Below are positions 1 through 8,490 of a DNA stretch of 64,000 nucleotides, piece after piece (positions within the stretch are counted from its first letter, which is position 1; every line of letters starts with the position of its first letter). The stretch comes from Streptomyces sp. SID12488 (lineage in GTDB: Bacteria > Actinomycetota > Actinomycetes > Streptomycetales > Streptomycetaceae). The DNA lies in assembly GCF_010548275.1 (NCBI RefSeq), contig NZ_JAAGLT010000003.1, forward strand, positions 310,001-374,000. Direction: 5' to 3'. Below the pieces are notes generated by a model. It ran no database searches and was not told the DNA's origin. It saw only the letters and a program-made list of their open reading frames with translations. The position numbers and the translations under genes were made by a program.

Positions 1-221
1 GCCCCCGAGTCCTTGGCGGCCTGCAACACCTTGGCGAAGTCGAGATAACTGCTCGCCGGGGTGTCACCGCCCAAAGCGAACGCCTCATCCGCGGCACGCA
101 CATGAAGCGCGTCCCGGTCCGGGTCGGCGTACACGGCCACGCTCGCGATCCCGGCATCCTGACAGGCCCGGGCAACGCGGACAGCGATTTCGCCACGGTT
201 GGCGATGAGCACCTTGCGCAC
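1..221 (-). CDS. accA2: Acyl-CoA carboxylase alpha subunit (biotin carboxylase N-terminus), partial
   Basis: Only the first 73 codons are in the window; the gene continues past position 1. The product begins [20 protein letters not shown], the signature N-terminal beta-alpha unit of biotin carboxylase, followed by a [11 protein letters not shown] segment. In actinobacteria this subunit carries biotin carboxylase and BCCP domains in one chain and pairs with carboxyltransferase beta subunits to make malonyl- or methylmalonyl-CoA. The start is GTG at 221 because an SD-like GGAGGG lies ten bases upstream (complement of 231-237). The beta and epsilon subunits lie about 2 kb away on the same strand, which supports the assignment. 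The symbol follows S. coelicolor usage from memory. Confidence 0.9.
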   Translation of the reverse strand, partial: MRKVLIANRGEIAVRVARACQDAGIASVAVYADPDRDALHVRAADEAFALGGDTPASSYLDFAKVLQAAKDSG

Positions 222-644
222 GATTGAGGCTCCCTCCTTGAAACAAGCCGAGTTTAGGGACTGCCGACACGGCGCATCGACCCGTCCCCACTGGTGAGCT
301 TGCCCACACGGAGCGTGATGCGAGGCTCGCCCTACCCGTGAAATCCCTTGTCGCACCTATGTACGCGGGACTCCATCGGGAAACCCTAGCCCCCTGATGT
401 GGTCAAGGTCTCTGTGAGAGCGTGCTGCGGCCCACTCGGTTTCTTTGTGGACATCCTACGAACGGCCCAATGATTCTCTGCCCGCCGAGGAACCTCCGCC
501 GAACCCTTGTCCACAGGTTTACCGGTTAGTAGCGTTCAGGATGTACCGAACGTAGTACCAGCTGAACTTACTAGTGGTAACAGCAGCCTTGCTCGTACGG
601 CGCCCACGCGGCGACCGTGCGCAGTCGAAAGTGGGTGGGGGCCG
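222..644. promoter_or_regulatory. Divergent intergenic region between accA2 and a membrane protein gene
   Basis: This stretch holds the leader of the leftward alpha-subunit gene and probably the promoter of the rightward membrane protein. It becomes unusually AT-rich for this genome between about 515 and 585. There lie TTACCGGTTAGTA (519-531), GTACCGAACGTAGTAC (543-558) and CTTACTAGTGGTAAC (567-581), partial inverted repeats of the TTAC...GTAA kind bound by many TetR-family regulators of lipid metabolism. An open frame with a TTG start crosses the region but its codons are atypical, so it is read as regulatory. Function is inferred, not shown. Confidence 0.4.
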
Positions 645-1115
645 GTGGTCCGCAGACCGGTGGCATGGATCGTCGCGATCGTCCTCTTCGTGGAGGCGTT
701 CGGCATAGCCGCACTGAACTGGTTCCTGGGGATCGTGGCCGACAACCAGCGGATGTCCCTCGCGGGCCTCGACCCGGACATGATGTCCGTGTCCTCGAAG
801 ATCGGCGGCGTGGTCTTCGGTCTCTACTTCGCGCTGTGCGGCGTGGTGGCCCTGCTCGTCGCCTGGCGCGACCGCTCCCCGGCCGGGCTCGGCCGCATCC
901 TGCTGATCAGCGTGGCCGTGGTGCACGCGCTGCTGGGTGCGTTCGCCTGGGGGCTCGTGGGCGTACCGGCGTTCCTCACCATGGTCGTGGTGCTGACGCT
1001 GGTGGTGCTCCTGCTGATGACGTACGACAGGCAGGACCCCACCGCGACCGAGGCCTCCGATGTCCCCGAGGACGCCTCCCCGCTGACGCCCCCGCCGGCG
1101 CCCAGCACCCCCTGA
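645..1115 (+). CDS. Conserved four-helix membrane protein, function unknown
   Basis: About 156 residues. Hydrophobic segments occur roughly at residues 6-28 (VAWIVAIVLFVEAFGIAALN), 48-70 (GGVVFGLYFALCGVVALLVA), 79-97 and 101-118, giving four predicted membrane helices and a short Pro/acidic cytoplasmic tail. The frame stays open back to a TTG at 507, but codons between 507 and 645 lack the local GC3 bias and overlap operator-like repeats, so GTG at 645, preceded by a purine-rich GTGGG run, is preferred; the start is uncertain. It is divergent from the carboxylase alpha subunit and convergent with maf. Its position next to acyl-CoA carboxylase genes is, from memory, conserved in Streptomyces, but no role is known to me. 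Confidence 0.7.
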   Translation: MVRRPVAWIVAIVLFVEAFGIAALNWFLGIVADNQRMSLAGLDPDMMSVSSKIGGVVFGLYFALCGVVALLVAWRDRSPAGLGRILLISVAVVHALLGAFAWGLVGVPAFLTMVVVLTLVVLLLMTYDRQDPTATEASDVPEDASPLTPPPAPSTP

Positions 1116-1130
1116 CCGCCTCCGCCCCGG

Positions 1131-1754
1131 CTACTTCTCCCGGGGCGTCCACAACTCCGTGATGCCGACGCCCAGTTCGGCGAGCAGTTTGCGTACGAGC
1201 GGCAGGCTGATGCCGATGACGTTGCCGTGGCCGCCGTCGATGCCGTCGATGAACGGCGCCGAGCGGCCGTCGAGTGTGAACGCCCCGGCGACGTGGAGGG
1301 GCTCGCCCGAGGCGACGTACGCGGCGATCTCCTCGTCCGTCGGCTCGCCGAAGCGGACCACGGTGGACGCGGTCGCCGAGACGGAGCGCCCCGTCGCGGT
1401 GTCGTGGACGCAGTGGCCGGTCTCGAGCGTGCCCGCCCGGCCGCGCATCGACTTCCAGCGGGCGGTGGCCTCCTCGGCGTCGGCGGGCTTGCCGTACGCC
1501 TCGCCGTCGAGGTCGAGGACGGAGTCGCAGCCGATCACCAGTGCGCCGTGCACCTCGGGCAGCGCGGCCACCACGGCGGCCTTGGCCTCGGCGAGGACGA
1601 GGGCCAGTTCGGCCGGGGTCGGCGCGGTCACGGCGTCCTCGTCGAACCCGCTGACGATCACCTCGGGGTCGAGTCCGGCCTGCCTGAGCAGGTTGAGCCG
1701 GGCGGGGGACTGGGAGGCGAGCACGAGGCGGCGGCGCGGCTGATCATCGGTCAT
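1131..1754 (-). CDS. maf: Maf-family nucleotide pyrophosphatase
   Basis: 207 residues, normal for the family. The N-terminus [16 protein letters not shown] is the conserved Maf SxSPRR-type motif near the active site; FDEDAV and the [16 protein letters not shown] block contain the acidic metal/nucleotide ligands. Maf proteins are house-cleaning nucleoside triphosphate pyrophosphatases acting on non-canonical or pyrimidine NTPs and have been linked to septum control. It is read leftward after pccB, accE and mmpB and is probably cotranscribed, being only 40 bases from mmpB. Confidence 0.92.
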   Translation of the reverse strand: MTDDQPRRRLVLASQSPARLNLLRQAGLDPEVIVSGFDEDAVTAPTPAELALVLAEAKAAVVAALPEVHGALVIGCDSVLDLDGEAYGKPADAEEATARWKSMRGRAGTLETGHCVHDTATGRSVSATASTVVRFGEPTDEEIAAYVASGEPLHVAGAFTLDGRSAPFIDGIDGGHGNVIGISLPLVRKLLAELGVGITELWTPREK

Positions 1755-1794
1755 GCGGCCAGGGTATCGGCGGCGTACTGGGCCCGGACAGGCC

Positions 1795-1923
1795 CTACAG
1801 CACGCCGAGCACGATCATCGCGAGCAGCATGGCCAGCGCCATGAGGAACCCGAGCCGCCGAAGCATCTGCTGCGCGTCGCGCAGTTCCTTCGGCGGCTCG
1901 TTCTCGGGGTCGGACCACAACAT
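1795..1923 (-). CDS. mmpB: Morphogenic membrane protein MmpB-like micropeptide
   Basis: A 42-residue protein starting [18 protein letters not shown] and ending in one hydrophobic helix (about residues 25-42, [20 protein letters not shown]). The start ATG at 1923 follows a GGTGGA ribosome site; the open frame extends upstream but that part is not needed. The charged N-terminus plus single C-terminal helix matches the small protein annotated in Streptomyces as MmpB, recalled from memory. It lies in the acc operon between accE and maf on the same strand. Confidence 0.7.
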   Translation of the reverse strand: MLWSDPENEPPKELRDAQQMLRRLGFLMALAMLLAMIVLGVL

Positions 1924-2019
1924 TCCACCAGCGTGCGGCCTAACGGGGCGGGGCGCCTGAGTAGGCGTACTCAAATCGGCGCCCTTTCCGTACACCCCGC
2001 GGCCCCTGAAGGCCTCCGG

Positions 2020-2229
2020 TCACGCGGGCCAGTACGTCCGGGTCCATGATGTCCGGCCCGGCTGGGGGAGGCGGTGGGACGCGATCCTCGCCGGATCCGC
2101 CCAGGCGTCCTTCGTGCCGGGTGTGCCGGGCGCCGCGGAGGACGCCGCCACGGCGCGGGCTCGGACCACCGCCAGGGCGGCGGCGAGCTCCTCGGGGGTC
2201 GGATTGCCCCGTACGACCTTGATGTTCAC
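2020..2229 (-). CDS. accE: Acyl-CoA carboxylase epsilon subunit
   Basis: 69 residues starting with GTG after a CAGGAG ribosome site. The N-terminal block IKVVRGNPTPEELAAALAVV is the hallmark of the actinobacterial AccE/PccE subunit, a small helical protein that binds the carboxyltransferase hexamer and stimulates the holoenzyme. It lies 53 bases downstream of the beta subunit on the same strand, the usual arrangement. The C-terminal tail (after about residue 40) is low-complexity and ends in the conserved-looking RTSWTRTYWPA. Confidence 0.92.
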   Translation of the reverse strand: MNIKVVRGNPTPEELAAALAVVRARAVAASSAAPGTPGTKDAWADPARIASHRLPQPGRTSWTRTYWPA

Positions 2230-2282
2230 AACGGCTCCTGAACTGTCTGAACGGTCTGCGCGATCTGCTCGGTCCGGACGGT

Positions 2283-3887
2283 CTAGAGGGGGATGTTGCC
2301 GTGCTTCTTCGGGGGCAGGGACTCGCGCTTCGTACGGAGCTGGCGCAGGCCCCGTACGACCTGGCGGCGGGTGTCGGACGGCAGGATCACCGCGTCGACG
2401 TAACCACGCTCGGCCGCGATGTAGGGGTTGAGGAGGTGGTCCTCGTACTCCTGGATGAGGCGGGCGCGGACCACGTCCAGGTCCTCACCGTTCGCCTCCG
2501 CCTCCGCGATCGTGCGGCGGTGCAGGATGTTGACCGCGCCCTGGGCGCCCATCACCGCGATCTGGGCGGTCGGCCAGGCCAGGTTGAGGTCGGCGCCCAG
2601 GTGCTTGGAGCCCATGACGTCGTAGGCGCCGCCGAAGGCCTTGCGGGTGATGACCGTGATGAGCGGGACGGTCGCCTCCGCGTAGGCGTAGATCAGCTTC
2701 GCGCCCCTGCGGATGATGCCGGTGTGCTCCTGGTCGACGCCCGGCAGGAAGCCGGGGACGTCCACGAAGGTGAGGACCGGGACGTTGAAGGCGTCGCAGG
2801 TACGGACGAAGCGGGCCGCCTTCTCCGACGCGTCGATGTCGAGGCAGCCCGCGAACTGCATCGGCTGGTTGGCGACGACACCGACCGGACGGCCCTCCAC
2901 CCGGCCGAACCCGGTGAGGATGTTCGGCGCGAAGAGGGACTGCGTCTCGAAGAACTCGGCGTCGTCCAGGACGTGTTCGATCACCGTATGCATGTCGTAC
3001 GGCTGGTTCGCGCTGTCCGGGATCAGGACGTCCAGCTCGCGGTCCTCGTCCGTGACGGCGAGGTCCGCCTCCTCCGGGAACAGCGGGGGCTCGCTGAGGT
3101 TGTTGGACGGCAGGTACGACAGCAGCTGCTTGACGTACTCGATGGCGTCCTTCTCGTCGCCGGCCATGTGATGGGCCACGCCCGACGCGGAGTTGTGGGT
3201 GCGGGCGCCGCCCAGCTCCTCCATGCCGACGTCCTCGCCGGTGACCGTCTTGATGACGTCCGGGCCGGTGATGAACATGTGCGAGGTCTGGTCGACCATG
3301 ACCGTGAAGTCGGTGATGGCGGGCGAGTACACGGCGCCGCCCGCGCAGGGGCCCACGACAAGGCTGATCTGCGGGATGACCCCGGACGCATGGGTGTTGC
3401 GGCGGAAGATCTCGCCGTACGCGCCCAGGGACGCCACGCCCTCCTGGATACGGGCGCCGCCCGAGTCGTTGATGCCGATGACCGGACAGCCGGTCTTCAG
3501 CGCGAAGTCCATGACCTTGACGATCTTCTGCCCGTACACCTCGCCCAGCGCACCGCCGAAGACGGTGAAGTCCTGCGAGAACACGGCGATCGGACGGCCG
3601 TCGACGGTGCCGTAACCGGTCACCACGCCGTCTCCGTACGGGCGGTTGTTCTCCAGCCCGAAGTTGGTGGAGCGATGGGTGGCGAACTCGTCCAGTTCCA
3701 CGAACGAGTCCTCGTCGAGGAGCAGTTCGATCCGCTCACGGGCCGTCAGTTTGCCCTTGGCGTGCTGCTTCTCGACAGCCCGTCCCGATCCGGCGTGCGT
3801 CGCCGCCTCGACGCGGCGCTGCAGGTCGGCGAGCTTGCCCGCGGTGGTGTGGATGTCGATCTGCTGCGGCTGTACCGGCTCGGCCAT
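2283..3887 (-). CDS. pccB: Propionyl/acetyl-CoA carboxylase carboxyltransferase beta subunit
   Basis: 534 residues, the family length. Two crotonase-like carboxyltransferase halves are evident. The first has [19 protein letters not shown], an [12 protein letters not shown] acyl-CoA oxyanion motif and [16 protein letters not shown]; the second has [12 protein letters not shown] and [16 protein letters not shown]. The enzyme transfers the carboxyl group from carboxybiotin on the alpha chain to acyl-CoA, giving methylmalonyl-CoA (and possibly malonyl-CoA) for polyketide and fatty-acid synthesis. ATG at 3887 follows AGGGAG. AccE and maf lie downstream on the same strand and the biotin ligase that modifies its partner is divergent. 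Confidence 0.95.
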   Translation of the reverse strand: MAEPVQPQQIDIHTTAGKLADLQRRVEAATHAGSGRAVEKQHAKGKLTARERIELLLDEDSFVELDEFATHRSTNFGLENNRPYGDGVVTGYGTVDGRPIAVFSQDFTVFGGALGEVYGQKIVKVMDFALKTGCPVIGINDSGGARIQEGVASLGAYGEIFRRNTHASGVIPQISLVVGPCAGGAVYSPAITDFTVMVDQTSHMFITGPDVIKTVTGEDVGMEELGGARTHNSASGVAHHMAGDEKDAIEYVKQLLSYLPSNNLSEPPLFPEEADLAVTDEDRELDVLIPDSANQPYDMHTVIEHVLDDAEFFETQSLFAPNILTGFGRVEGRPVGVVANQPMQFAGCLDIDASEKAARFVRTCDAFNVPVLTFVDVPGFLPGVDQEHTGIIRRGAKLIYAYAEATVPLITVITRKAFGGAYDVMGSKHLGADLNLAWPTAQIAVMGAQGAVNILHRRTIAEAEANGEDLDVVRARLIQEYEDHLLNPYIAAERGYVDAVILPSDTRRQVVRGLRQLRTKRESLPPKKHGNIPL

Positions 3888-4199
3888 CGGGATGCGGCTC
3901 CCTGCAAAGAGTGACGTGCTCAGAAGGGGGGTTGGCTACTCATCCGTAGCGTAGTGGCGTGCCTACCCATCGGCAGTGCGGCGTTTACCACACTCCTCTC
4001 CTCTTCACAGAGGGGCAGGGAAGATCTCCAGAAGACGTCACGTGAGCACGCGGCCACGCATATGCTCACGATGTCGCGGCGGGACACGCCGGAGAGGTGA
4101 CATCGCGAGAGCGGTCGAGCGCCTGTGAACCTCAGCCCTCAGGGGCTGGAATCCATCCCCCTCTGCGGGATGGAGGATGTCAAATCTAGTGTGGCTTGC
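3888..4199. promoter_or_regulatory. pccB-birA divergent region
   Basis: A 312-base gap between divergent pccB and birA. The pccB-proximal part presumably holds its promoter but no hexamer pair stands out. The birA-proximal part (about 4056-4180) consists of nested hairpins and resembles the right end of an IS200/IS605-type element; see that entry. Confidence 0.5.
4056..4180 (+). mobile_element. Putative IS200/IS605 (tnpB-type) right-end relic
   Basis: Two subterminal hairpins are visible: AGCCC-TCAG-GGGCT (about 4134-4147) and a perfect 8-bp stem TCCATCCC / GGGATGGA (4152-4159 with 4167-4174). They are followed by GGATGTCAA ending near 4182. Hairpin, GAGG and terminal TCAA is the architecture of right ends of IS200/IS605 elements, where the end also forms the 3' scaffold of the TnpB guide RNA. 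No transposase or tnpB is present, so this would be a solo end or miniature element. The left border is a guess. It ends about 20 bases before the birA start. Recognition is by pattern memory only. Confidence 0.45.
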
Positions 4200-5096
4200 A
4201 TGATGGAGACGCCACCGAATGATGAAGGTAACCCGCCCGACGGGCACGGTGAGCCGAGGTCGGACCGCTGGTCCGACCTCGACCGCCCCCCTCTGAACGC
4301 CGCTGGCCTGCGCAGGGCCCTCGTGCGCGAGGGCAGCCTGTGGTCCGACGTGAACGTGGTGCGGAGTACCGGCTCGACCAACGCGGACATGGTCGCCCTC
4401 GCGAGCGCGGGCAAGGCGGAGGAGGGGCTGATCCTGCTCGCCGAGGAGCAGACCGCCGGGCGCGGGCGGCTGGACCGGCAGTGGACGGCGCCCGCTCGTT
4501 CCGGGCTGTTCTTCTCCGTGCTGCTGAAACCGACGCAGGTCCCCGTGGCCCGCTGGGGCTGGCTGCCGCTGCTCACCGGGGTCGCGGTGGCGACGGGGCT
4601 GTCACGTGCCGCCGGCGTCGACACGTCCCTCAAATGGCCCAATGACCTGCTGGTGAGCGTGGGGGGCGCGGAGCGCAAGGCGGGCGGGATCCTCGCGGAG
4701 CGGTCCGGCGAGGACGGTGTGGTGATCGGCATCGGCATCAACGTCACCCTGCGCGAGGACGAGCTGCCGGTGCCGACGGCGGGGTCGCTGGCGCTGGCCG
4801 GGGCGGTGACGACGGACCGGGATCCGCTGCTGCGGGCGGTACTGCGGTCGCTGGAGCAGTGGTACGTCCGGTGGCGGTCGGTGGAGGGGGACCCGGTGTC
4901 GTCCGGCCTGCAGGAGACCTATGCGGCGGGCTGCGCGACGTTGGGGCGGACGGTGCGGGCGGAGTTGCCGGGGGATCGGTCGATCGTGGGCGAGGCGGTT
5001 GCCGTGGACGGGGACGGACGGTTGGTGCTCGCCACGGGGGAGGGGGTGCAGGAGCCGGTGGGGGCGGGAGATGTGGTGCACCTGCGGCCGGCGTAG
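4200..5096 (+). CDS. birA: Biotin--[acetyl-CoA-carboxylase] ligase
   Basis: About 298 residues. The catalytic core shows TGSTNADM, the biotinyl-AMP loop TAGRGRLDRQW, SGLFFSVLLKP, LKWPNDLLV and a C-terminal SH3-like GEAVAVDGDGRLVLAT. There is no N-terminal helix-turn-helix, so it is the monofunctional type that biotinylates the carboxylase without repressing transcription. The frame is open upstream to 4125, but that part coincides with mobile-element-like hairpins, so ATG at 4200 (or the adjoining ATG at 4203) is preferred; neither has a good ribosome site. Placement beside carboxylase genes fits its substrate. Confidence 0.9.
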   Translation: MMETPPNDEGNPPDGHGEPRSDRWSDLDRPPLNAAGLRRALVREGSLWSDVNVVRSTGSTNADMVALASAGKAEEGLILLAEEQTAGRGRLDRQWTAPARSGLFFSVLLKPTQVPVARWGWLPLLTGVAVATGLSRAAGVDTSLKWPNDLLVSVGGAERKAGGILAERSGEDGVVIGIGINVTLREDELPVPTAGSLALAGAVTTDRDPLLRAVLRSLEQWYVRWRSVEGDPVSSGLQETYAAGCATLGRTVRAELPGDRSIVGEAVAVDGDGRLVLATGEGVQEPVGAGDVVHLRPA

Positions 5097-5110
5097 GTCC
5101 GGCTTTCGCC

Positions 5111-5208
5111 CCGCGCCCCTACCCGTCCCTCCCCAAGAGGGGGACCCCATCGGGGCTCCGCCCCCGAACCCCCGCTCCTCAAACTCCCCCAGAGGGGGGA
5201 CCCCAAGG
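5111..5208. repeat. Streptomyces intergenic repeat (degraded)
   Basis: GC-rich text with CGGGGCTCCGCCCCCGAACC and CCGCTCCTCAAACTC blocks and a GAGGGGGACCCC motif occurring twice. This wording recurs in intergenic spaces across Streptomyces chromosomes. It separates birA from the cyclase gene and could act as a terminator. Confidence 0.55.
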
Positions 5209-5317
5209 GACCGAATAGTCAGCTCCGGTACGTCGTCACTGCTGGACCTGACGGAGTGAGGCCGTATCGTTGAGGGCGGTCGATATCTGACCGTGACAGA
5301 TCGGAAGGGCAGCAGGC

Positions 5318-6442
5318 GTGACCGTCGACGACACGGGCTCCGACACGGCGGGCGGCCGGGTGGACGGCCAGGATGCCGACCCCGGTGAGGATCCGCTCGC
5401 CCTGCGCCTCGAACAGCTCATCCTGGGCGCCGAGCGGCGCTACACCCCTTTTCAGGCCGCCCGCAGCGCCGGTGTCTCCATGGAACTCGCGTCCCGTTTC
5501 TGGCGGGCGATGGGTTTCGCCGACATCGGACAGGCCAAGGCGCTGACGGAGGCGGACGTCCTCGCACTGCGCCGGCTCGCCGGTCTCGTCGAGGCGGGGC
5601 TGCTCAGCGAGGCGATGGCCGTGCAGGTGGCGCGCTCCACGGGGCAGACCACCGCCCGTCTGGCCGAGTGGCAGATCGACTCCTTCCTGGAGGGGCTGAC
5701 CGAGCCGCCCGAGCCCGGAATGACGCGCACCGAGGTGACGTATCCGCTGATCGAGCTGCTCCTGCCCGAGCTGGAGGAGTTCATCGTGTACGTCTGGCGG
5801 CGCCAGCTCGCCGCCGCGACCGGGCGGGTCGTGCAGGCCGCCGACGACGAGGAGATGGTCGACCGGCGGCTCGCCGTCTGCTTCGCCGACCTGGTCGGCT
5901 TCACGCGGCTGACCCGGCGGATGGAGGAGGAGGAGCTCGGCGAACTCGTCGAGGCCTTCGAGACCACGGCAGCCGACCTGGTGGCGGCGAACGGCGGGCG
6001 GCTCGTCAAGACGCTCGGCGACGAGGTGCTGTACGCGGCGGACGAGCCGGGCGTGGCCGCCGAGATCGCGCTGCGGCTGATCGAGACGATGGCCCACGAC
6101 GAGACGATGCCCGAGCTGCGGGTCGGGATGGCCTTCGGCACGGTGACCACCCGTATGGGTGATGTGTTCGGGTCGACGGTGAATCTGGCCTCGCGGTTGA
6201 CGTCGATAGCGCCACGGGACGCCGTGCTCGTCGACGCGGCCTTCGCGGAGGAGCTGATCCGTACCGGGGACGCGCCCGCCTCCGAGGCGGAGGCGGCCGA
6301 GGCCGCCGCCACCGCGGAGAAAGAGGGCGAGGAGCCGCCGGTGTACCGCTTCGCGCTCCAGCCGATGTGGCAGCGGCCCGTGCGCGGGCTCGGCGTGGTC
6401 GAGCCCTGGCTGCTGACCCGGCGGGCCGGCCCCGTCGCGTAG
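5318..6442 (+). CDS. cya: Class III adenylate cyclase
   Basis: 374 residues, cytoplasmic. Residues 1-175 form a helical N-terminal region; from about 183 a class III nucleotidyl cyclase domain follows. The first metal Asp is D191 in FADLVGFTRLTRR, the second D235 in KTLGDEVLYA with adenine-specifying K231, and the transition-state pair is N289/R293 in STVNLASRLTS, so it should be active. Makes cAMP from ATP; in Streptomyces cAMP affects germination and antibiotic production. GTG start at 5318 follows GGAAGGGCAGCAGGC. Single-gene unit downstream of birA; the next gene is convergent. Confidence 0.93.
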   Translation: MTVDDTGSDTAGGRVDGQDADPGEDPLALRLEQLILGAERRYTPFQAARSAGVSMELASRFWRAMGFADIGQAKALTEADVLALRRLAGLVEAGLLSEAMAVQVARSTGQTTARLAEWQIDSFLEGLTEPPEPGMTRTEVTYPLIELLLPELEEFIVYVWRRQLAAATGRVVQAADDEEMVDRRLAVCFADLVGFTRLTRRMEEEELGELVEAFETTAADLVAANGGRLVKTLGDEVLYAADEPGVAAEIALRLIETMAHDETMPELRVGMAFGTVTTRMGDVFGSTVNLASRLTSIAPRDAVLVDAAFAEELIRTGDAPASEAEAAEAAATAEKEGEEPPVYRFALQPMWQRPVRGLGVVEPWLLTRRAGPVA

Positions 6443-6488
6443 CACTGGCCGGCCACCGCTGGTCCTCTCCGCTCCTCTCCGCTCCCGC

Positions 6489-7346
6489 TCAGTGGCGGTG
6501 GTTCAGCGCGTCCACGCACAGGCCGATGATCGGTACGCACACTCCGCCCGGCTTCGCGGGCTGCGGGGCCGGTGCGGGGGCCTTCGGGGGCTCGGGCGTC
6601 GGCGCGGGGGCCGGTGCCGCCTGCTGCGGGGGCTGTGGCTGGGGCTGGGGGGCCACCGGGGCCGGTGTCGACGCCGCCGGGCGCGACTGGCCGGGCGTGG
6701 TGACGGGCGCCGGTGTGTCGGGCTGCTGCGGGATCGTGGTGGCGTCGGCGGCGGGCCCGCGTGATGTGGGGAGCGCGCCGAGGGGGAAGGGCCGCAGCGG
6801 GCCCGTCGCGTTCGGCAGGGCGGTCGGGAGTGCCGTCGGGGGCGTGGTCGGGACGGGGGTCGCGCCGCCCATGGGGGCACTCGCCGACGGGGTCGCCGTG
6901 GGGGCGCCGCCGACGGTGGCCGCCGTGTTGCCCGTGCGGTCGGCCGAGGTGCCTGTGCCTGTACTGGTGTCCGAGTCCGTGTTCGCGCCGGCGTTCGTGT
7001 CCGCGTCCAGGTCGGACTGGGCCTGTGCCCTGCCGAGGCCCACACCACCGTCGGGTGCCAGCCGTACGAGGCTCAGGACCCCGGCGGCCAGCGCGAAGCC
7101 GCCCGCCGCGAGCAGGACCTTGCGGGGGCGAGGCTTGCGGTGCCGGCCCCGGGGGCGGTTGAGGAGGGGCGTGGGCGGGGCCTCGGGCGCGGGGCGCGTC
7201 GAAGGAGGCGGGGGAGGGGTCCATGGCCGGGCGGGGGCCTGGAACCGCGGCGGGACGCCGTGTGGAGCCTGGGGCGGGACCTGGGGCGGGACCTGCGCGT
7301 GCCTTGGTGTGCCTGTCTCGACCGGCCTTGTCGTCGTGTCCGTCAT
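6489..7346 (-). CDS. Proline-rich single-pass membrane protein, unknown function
   Basis: 285 residues. The N-terminal 70 residues are Pro-rich and end in a basic patch (RPRGRHRKPRPRK); one membrane helix spans about 80-98; the rest is a disordered Ala/Pro/Thr external region with PQPQPQPP-type repeats. It ends in a conserved-looking GGVCVPIIGLCVDALNHRH with two cysteines six residues apart that could form a disulfide or anchor a partner. Low-complexity composition blocks family assignment. It is convergent with cya and divergent from the enoyl-CoA hydratase gene. Confidence 0.7.
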   Translation of the reverse strand: MTDTTTRPVETGTPRHAQVPPQVPPQAPHGVPPRFQAPARPWTPPPPPSTRPAPEAPPTPLLNRPRGRHRKPRPRKVLLAAGGFALAAGVLSLVRLAPDGGVGLGRAQAQSDLDADTNAGANTDSDTSTGTGTSADRTGNTAATVGGAPTATPSASAPMGGATPVPTTPPTALPTALPNATGPLRPFPLGALPTSRGPAADATTIPQQPDTPAPVTTPGQSRPAASTPAPVAPQPQPQPPQQAAPAPAPTPEPPKAPAPAPQPAKPGGVCVPIIGLCVDALNHRH

Positions 7347-7538
7347 CGCGATCCCTCCCCGTTGCGCTCGCGCCCCGGGTGCGCCGTGGCCGAGCGCACG
7401 TTATGCGCTCTGGCGAGGGGAATTTCCGGAGATCGGCGCCATGTCACCCGAACGAGGAGAGTGGCCTTCCGGGTCTCTTCTCCCTCCGCCCGTTCTTCCC
7501 CTGGGTGCGGGCGGGCTGCGATGATCGGGGCGACCGTA

Positions 7539-7555
7539 GTTAACCTGCGTTAACC
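7539..7555. promoter_or_regulatory. GTTAACC direct/inverted repeat at hydratase gene
   Basis: GTTAACC-TGC-GTTAACC immediately precedes the ribosome site of the enoyl-CoA hydratase gene. Because GTTAAC is itself palindromic the pair is both a direct and an inverted repeat with a 10-bp period, as expected for a dimeric repressor site. Confidence 0.5.
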
Positions 7556-7566
7556 AGGAGGGTGTC

Positions 7567-8385
7567 ATGGGCGAGGAAGGGTCCGAGGGGCGGTCCGAGG
7601 AACGGTTCGGGGAGTTCGTCGTGGTGCGGCGGCACGGGTTCGTCGCCGAGCTGGTCCTCGATCGGCCGAAGGCCATGAACGCGGTCTCCTCCGCCATGGC
7701 CCGGTCCATCGCCGGTGCGTGTGCCGCGCTGGCCGCCGACCGTGACGTACGCGCGGTGGTGCTGACCTCCACCCATGAGCGGGCGTTCTGTGTCGGGGCC
7801 GACCTCAAGGAGCGGAACTCGATGTCCGACGCCGAACTGATCCGGCAGCGGCCGGTGGCCCGGGGCGCCTACACCGGCGTACTGGAGCTGCCGATGCCGA
7901 CGGTCGCCGCGGTGCACGGGTTCGCGCTGGGGGGCGGGTTCGAGCTGGCCCTGTCCTGCGATCTGATCGTGGCGGACGCCACGGCGGTGGTGGGGTTGCC
8001 CGAGGTGTCCGTGGGCGTGATTCCGGGCGGTGGCGGTACGCAGTTGCTGCCCCGGCGGGTGGGCGCGGCGCGGGCCGCCGAGCTGGTCTTCACCGCGCGG
8101 CGGGTGGAGGCGGTCGAGGCGCGGGAGCTGGGACTGGTGGACGTGCTGGTGGAGCAGGGGCGCGACGGGGAGGAGGCGCTGGCGCTGGCGTCCCGGATCG
8201 CGGCGAACTCTCCTGTGGGGGTACGGGCGGCCAAGCGGGCGTTGCGGGTGGGGTTCGGGCTGGACCTGCGGGCGGGCCTCGAGGTGGAGGACGCAGCGTG
8301 GCGTTCCGTCGCCTTTTCGGGCGATCGGGCGGAGGGGGCCGCGGCGTTCGCCGAGAAGCGGTCGCCCGTCTGGCCGGGGGAGTAG
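7567..8385 (+). CDS. Enoyl-CoA hydratase/isomerase (crotonase family)
   Basis: 272 residues; start ATG follows an excellent CCAGGAGGGTGTC. Crotonase signatures are clear: the first oxyanion block ERAFCVGADLKE, then AVHGFALGGGFELALSCDLIVA and the PEVSVGVIPGGGGTQLLPR block that carries the catalytic-Glu region. The enzyme hydrates trans-2-enoyl-CoA in beta-oxidation or a related branched-chain pathway; exact substrate cannot be read. A tandem GTTAACC site sits right before the ribosome site, suggesting local repression. Downstream lies the GGDEF gene after about 105 bases. Confidence 0.92.
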   Translation: MGEEGSEGRSEERFGEFVVVRRHGFVAELVLDRPKAMNAVSSAMARSIAGACAALAADRDVRAVVLTSTHERAFCVGADLKERNSMSDAELIRQRPVARGAYTGVLELPMPTVAAVHGFALGGGFELALSCDLIVADATAVVGLPEVSVGVIPGGGGTQLLPRRVGAARAAELVFTARRVEAVEARELGLVDVLVEQGRDGEEALALASRIAANSPVGVRAAKRALRVGFGLDLRAGLEVEDAAWRSVAFSGDRAEGAAAFAEKRSPVWPGE

Positions 8386-8490
8386 TTTTCCCGCCTCCGA
8401 CGACCTTGAAAGGGTCCTTCCGTAGGGGGCCACCCCCCTGTTCGCCCTCTCGATGTCTCAATTCATCCCAAACCTTCCTAACCTGGATCA

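Noticed and set aside
507..644. N-terminal extension of the membrane protein gene
   Set aside because: TTG start, low GC3 and overlap with operator-like repeats argue for regulation rather than coding.
2301..3914. 537-codon open frame opposite pccB
   Set aside because: It mirrors a perfect carboxyltransferase gene; the product is Arg/Asp/Val-rich without domains, an artefact of high GC.
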